This document shows, in pieces, positions 63,101 through 64,000 of a stretch of 64,000 bases of DNA. How positions within the stretch are numbered: the stretch's first letter is position 1; every line of letters starts with the position of its first letter. The notes below the pieces were generated by a model that did not search any database, was not told the origin of the DNA, and was given only the letters and a program-made list of their open reading frames with translations. A program made the position numbers and the translations under genes. Source of the stretch: Xylanibacillus composti (GTDB lineage: Bacteria; Bacillota; Bacilli; Paenibacillales; K13); NCBI RefSeq assembly GCF_018403685.1, contig NZ_BOVK01000038.1, forward strand, positions 1 through 64,000. Reading direction: 5' to 3'.

Positions 63101-64000
63101 ACGCGGCTTTTATATCAATGCTGCAAGAGACGAATTGTACTTGTACTTCCATGAGCATCTGGATTTGGGCAGTGTTCCGGCGCCAGGGGACTTTGCCTTG
63201 AACTACGGAACGGTTAACGGAGTTTCCTTGTACAACTATGAAGGCCAGACGGCGAACTATGCCGATTCTTATGTCAAATTGGCTGTCTCCGGCATTGCGG
63301 CCAATGAAGTGGAGAATCTGACAGTTACCTATACGGGCAATGCGCTGCAGGATACGGCGGATGCCAGAAATAAAGTGGAAAAATTTGAAGCCGAGCACGT
63401 GATCGCTGGCGAAGGGGAAATCTTGAATACGATTATCAGCTCCGACCGAAAGCATGTGCTACTGGAAATCGAGCCGGGCTGGAACCCGTACGACAATAGC
63501 GGGTTCAATGCAGCAGATGTTGCCAGGTTCACTGTCCAGACGGAAGGCGGCTCGATTCGAGTGCCAGATCGGTCGACTTATAGGTATACGTATGATACGC
63601 TGTGGTATGAGCTGAAGTTTAATGAAGCATTGCCGGCGGGTGATGTTGCGGTTACGATGGATGCATCAGGTATTGTTGGCTGGGCCAAGGATCACTATCC
63701 GTCGCAGCTGCAATCGGATGAAGTCACTGTATTGCCGGCTCCCGGCGCTCCAAGCGCCGTGTACAGCGTTTGGGATAAGACGCTGCTACTAACTTTTGCC
63801 GAGGGATTCCGGGGGTATTTCAGCAGCTTCTTAGTAGCAGGACTGGCAGTGGAAGTGGATGGCATCGAGTATGCGCTGCGAGGATTTAGCGCTTACATGG
63901 AAGAAGATACGAATGTACTGCGGGTTCATTTCCACAGCGAATATGACGAGCATATTCGGGAAGCGATGGAAACCGGCGTTCAAGTTCGTGTCAAATACAC
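60177..64000 (+). CDS. Large SLH-domain surface protein with Ig-like repeats (partial, 5' end)
   Basis: The frame is open from ATG 60177 to the window edge, at least 1274 residues, without a stop. There is a signal sequence (MSALRRKLFLFMLVVAVIGT, then cleavage near SLAKS), three SLH domains (about 29-78, 86-138, 142-198; ends PVTRAEFAVML, KITRQEAAVMV, SLTRAQAVALF) that attach the protein to pyruvylated cell wall polymer, a beta-helix-like part (about 210-385), a Gly/Ser linker, a Big_2 Ig-like domain (about 420-495; VTGVSIDQEQVSLVVGQTYQ), and Ig-like or SwmB-like repeats. GAGGAGG precedes the ATG. Function is probably surface structure or adhesion. Confidence 0.9.
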   Translation, partial: MSALRRKLFLFMLVVAVIGTAAMPVSLAKSFDDVEGHWAQAPIETWNQQGVVVGDERGFRPNDPVTRAEFAVMLNNIMKYTQTGSNPFADIVSGQWYYEPILKLHAAGVMNGYDGQAMPQQKITRQEAAVMVAKALDAKAESEALSFKDAEEIADWAVNEVRALMSLNWLSGMPDQTFRPAESLTRAQAVALFDQAIQSLIQHAGTYQHDVAGNVVINAADVTLKSMKISGDLYIAQGVGEGDVILEDVEIEGSVHVYGGGINSILFNNVQVHGALIVNKYNGQVRILATGNTSVSLTVLESGAMLVTRELVGGGFEVVEISEEVVAGHQIVLDGVFNRVINRSESASITANGTIKELVAEVDTNINGEAVIESITAGDGTNVTVDGRPAGNGNAGSPGSGGGGGSGGNRQVAVTGVSIDQEQVSLVVGQTYQLTASIQPANATNRQVAWSVVDGSDDVISISSDGLVTAVGPGAKDVRVTTQDGGRTDQITVLVTKPVLGFALEPYTADIADSEVADNAAILANSSNVQTTSVTASVYQAAVHHAMAIGQAGMQVTGDAGERYLKLVIHVLDQEGQPLADSTGIQATVTGSAYAHAAAFGHGLSSHPSSLVLTMDAGNPEAIQHYQLVLKHDHFTTTTLDLQFIPAGTAWLSGMKEITGSATVGSELTAGTLSYEGTPVNGNVRYQWLRGDQAEGLYERIEGAHLPVYETTADDGGKYIKVIASADQLQVGGFAVSPPFGPIALPVDPDEVFAAIEELFLKANSNRNNIISDLNLVTALDDFPGVEITWTSDNEAAITSDGIVVRDPQNDQFVTLTATLSGLASGTKTYSLIVRAEGTDNVELEGFIDPYFADNYPQAYMKDGTIWVRFQLDQPAEVFMIVNSYNGRWEASVKAVLEGRAGVDQVIYADRWPYFKVDDPGQIFDFNTWVPLYDHDARVEFVIVDRNNDYTSEKVTSIVFDKELVEALDTKAPEKRGFYINAARDELYLYFHEHLDLGSVPAPGDFALNYGTVNGVSLYNYEGQTANYADSYVKLAVSGIAANEVENLTVTYTGNALQDTADARNKVEKFEAEHVIAGEGEILNTIISSDRKHVLLEIEPGWNPYDNSGFNAADVARFTVQTEGGSIRVPDRSTYRYTYDTLWYELKFNEALPAGDVAVTMDASGIVGWAKDHYPSQLQSDEVTVLPAPGAPSAVYSVWDKTLLLTFAEGFRGYFSSFLVAGLAVEVDGIEYALRGFSAYMEEDTNVLRVHFHSEYDEHIREAMETGVQVRVKY

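Noticed and set aside
1-64000. CRISPR arrays, insertion sequences, prophage, tRNA or rRNA genes
   Set aside because: No spaced direct repeats, transposase or integrase genes, or recognisable tRNA/rRNA segments were seen on either strand.

Overview
The window looks like chromosomal DNA from a motile, Gram-positive, spore-former-type bacterium of the Paenibacillaceae. The reasons are the Bacillus-like flagellar gene order, FliW/CsrA control of flagellin, strong GGAGG ribosome sites with frequent GTG/TTG starts, the hpf-secA-prfB and ftsEX-ctpB-minJ-uvrBA neighbourhoods, and an SLH-domain surface protein. The species cannot be named from sequence alone. No IS element, CRISPR array, rRNA or tRNA gene was seen.

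Region 1 (1-9.2 kb) is a late flagellar cluster: yvyF, flgM, flgN, flgK, flgL, a DUF6470 gene, fliW, csrA, flaG, fliD, fliS, a fliT-like gene and the flagellin gene hag. Sigma-D-type promoters lie before flgM and hag. The hag leader carries a textbook CsrA hairpin plus a second site over its ribosome site.

Region 2 (9.2-26.1 kb) is a flagellin glycosylation island set between hag and hpf. It starts with a sigma-D-type promoter and an unrecognised 197-aa gene, then a Maf-type transferase. It holds a complete set for GDP-sugar-type legionaminic acid synthesis: PtmE-, LegB-, LegC-, LegH-, LegG-, LegI- and LegF-like proteins, with PtmA/PtmF-like oxidoreductases and a second SDR. Embedded in it are genes not needed for the basic sugar: a PIG-L deacetylase, two ATP-grasp proteins, a HAD phosphatase and a 484-aa composite protein. 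I infer that these remodel an N-acyl group of the nonulosonic acid. legC is alone on the opposite strand but has its own sigma-D-type promoter, so both strands of the island appear to join the motility regulon.

Region 3 (26.1-32.5 kb) begins with an intergenic block carrying three tandem DnaA-box-like 9-mers. It continues with a cold-shock gene, long-form hpf, secA, prfB with its programmed +1 frameshift, and a YitT-family membrane protein.

Region 4 (32.6-40.9 kb) is a full arginine cluster, argCJBDFGH, behind a promoter overlapped by an ArgR-box-like site.

Region 5 (41-54 kb) has a VanW/G5 protein (minus strand), ftsE, ftsX, an EnvC/PcsB-like M23 protein, a CtpA/B protease, a MinJ-like PDZ protein, and uvrB-uvrA behind a promoter with a LexA-like box.

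Region 6 (54-64 kb) has an orphan CheY-like regulator (minus), a DUF2759 membrane peptide, a sugar-phosphate isomerase/epimerase (minus), a large U32 protein, a Crp/Fnr regulator (minus), and the 5' 3.8 kb of a large SLH/Ig-like surface protein that runs off the window end.
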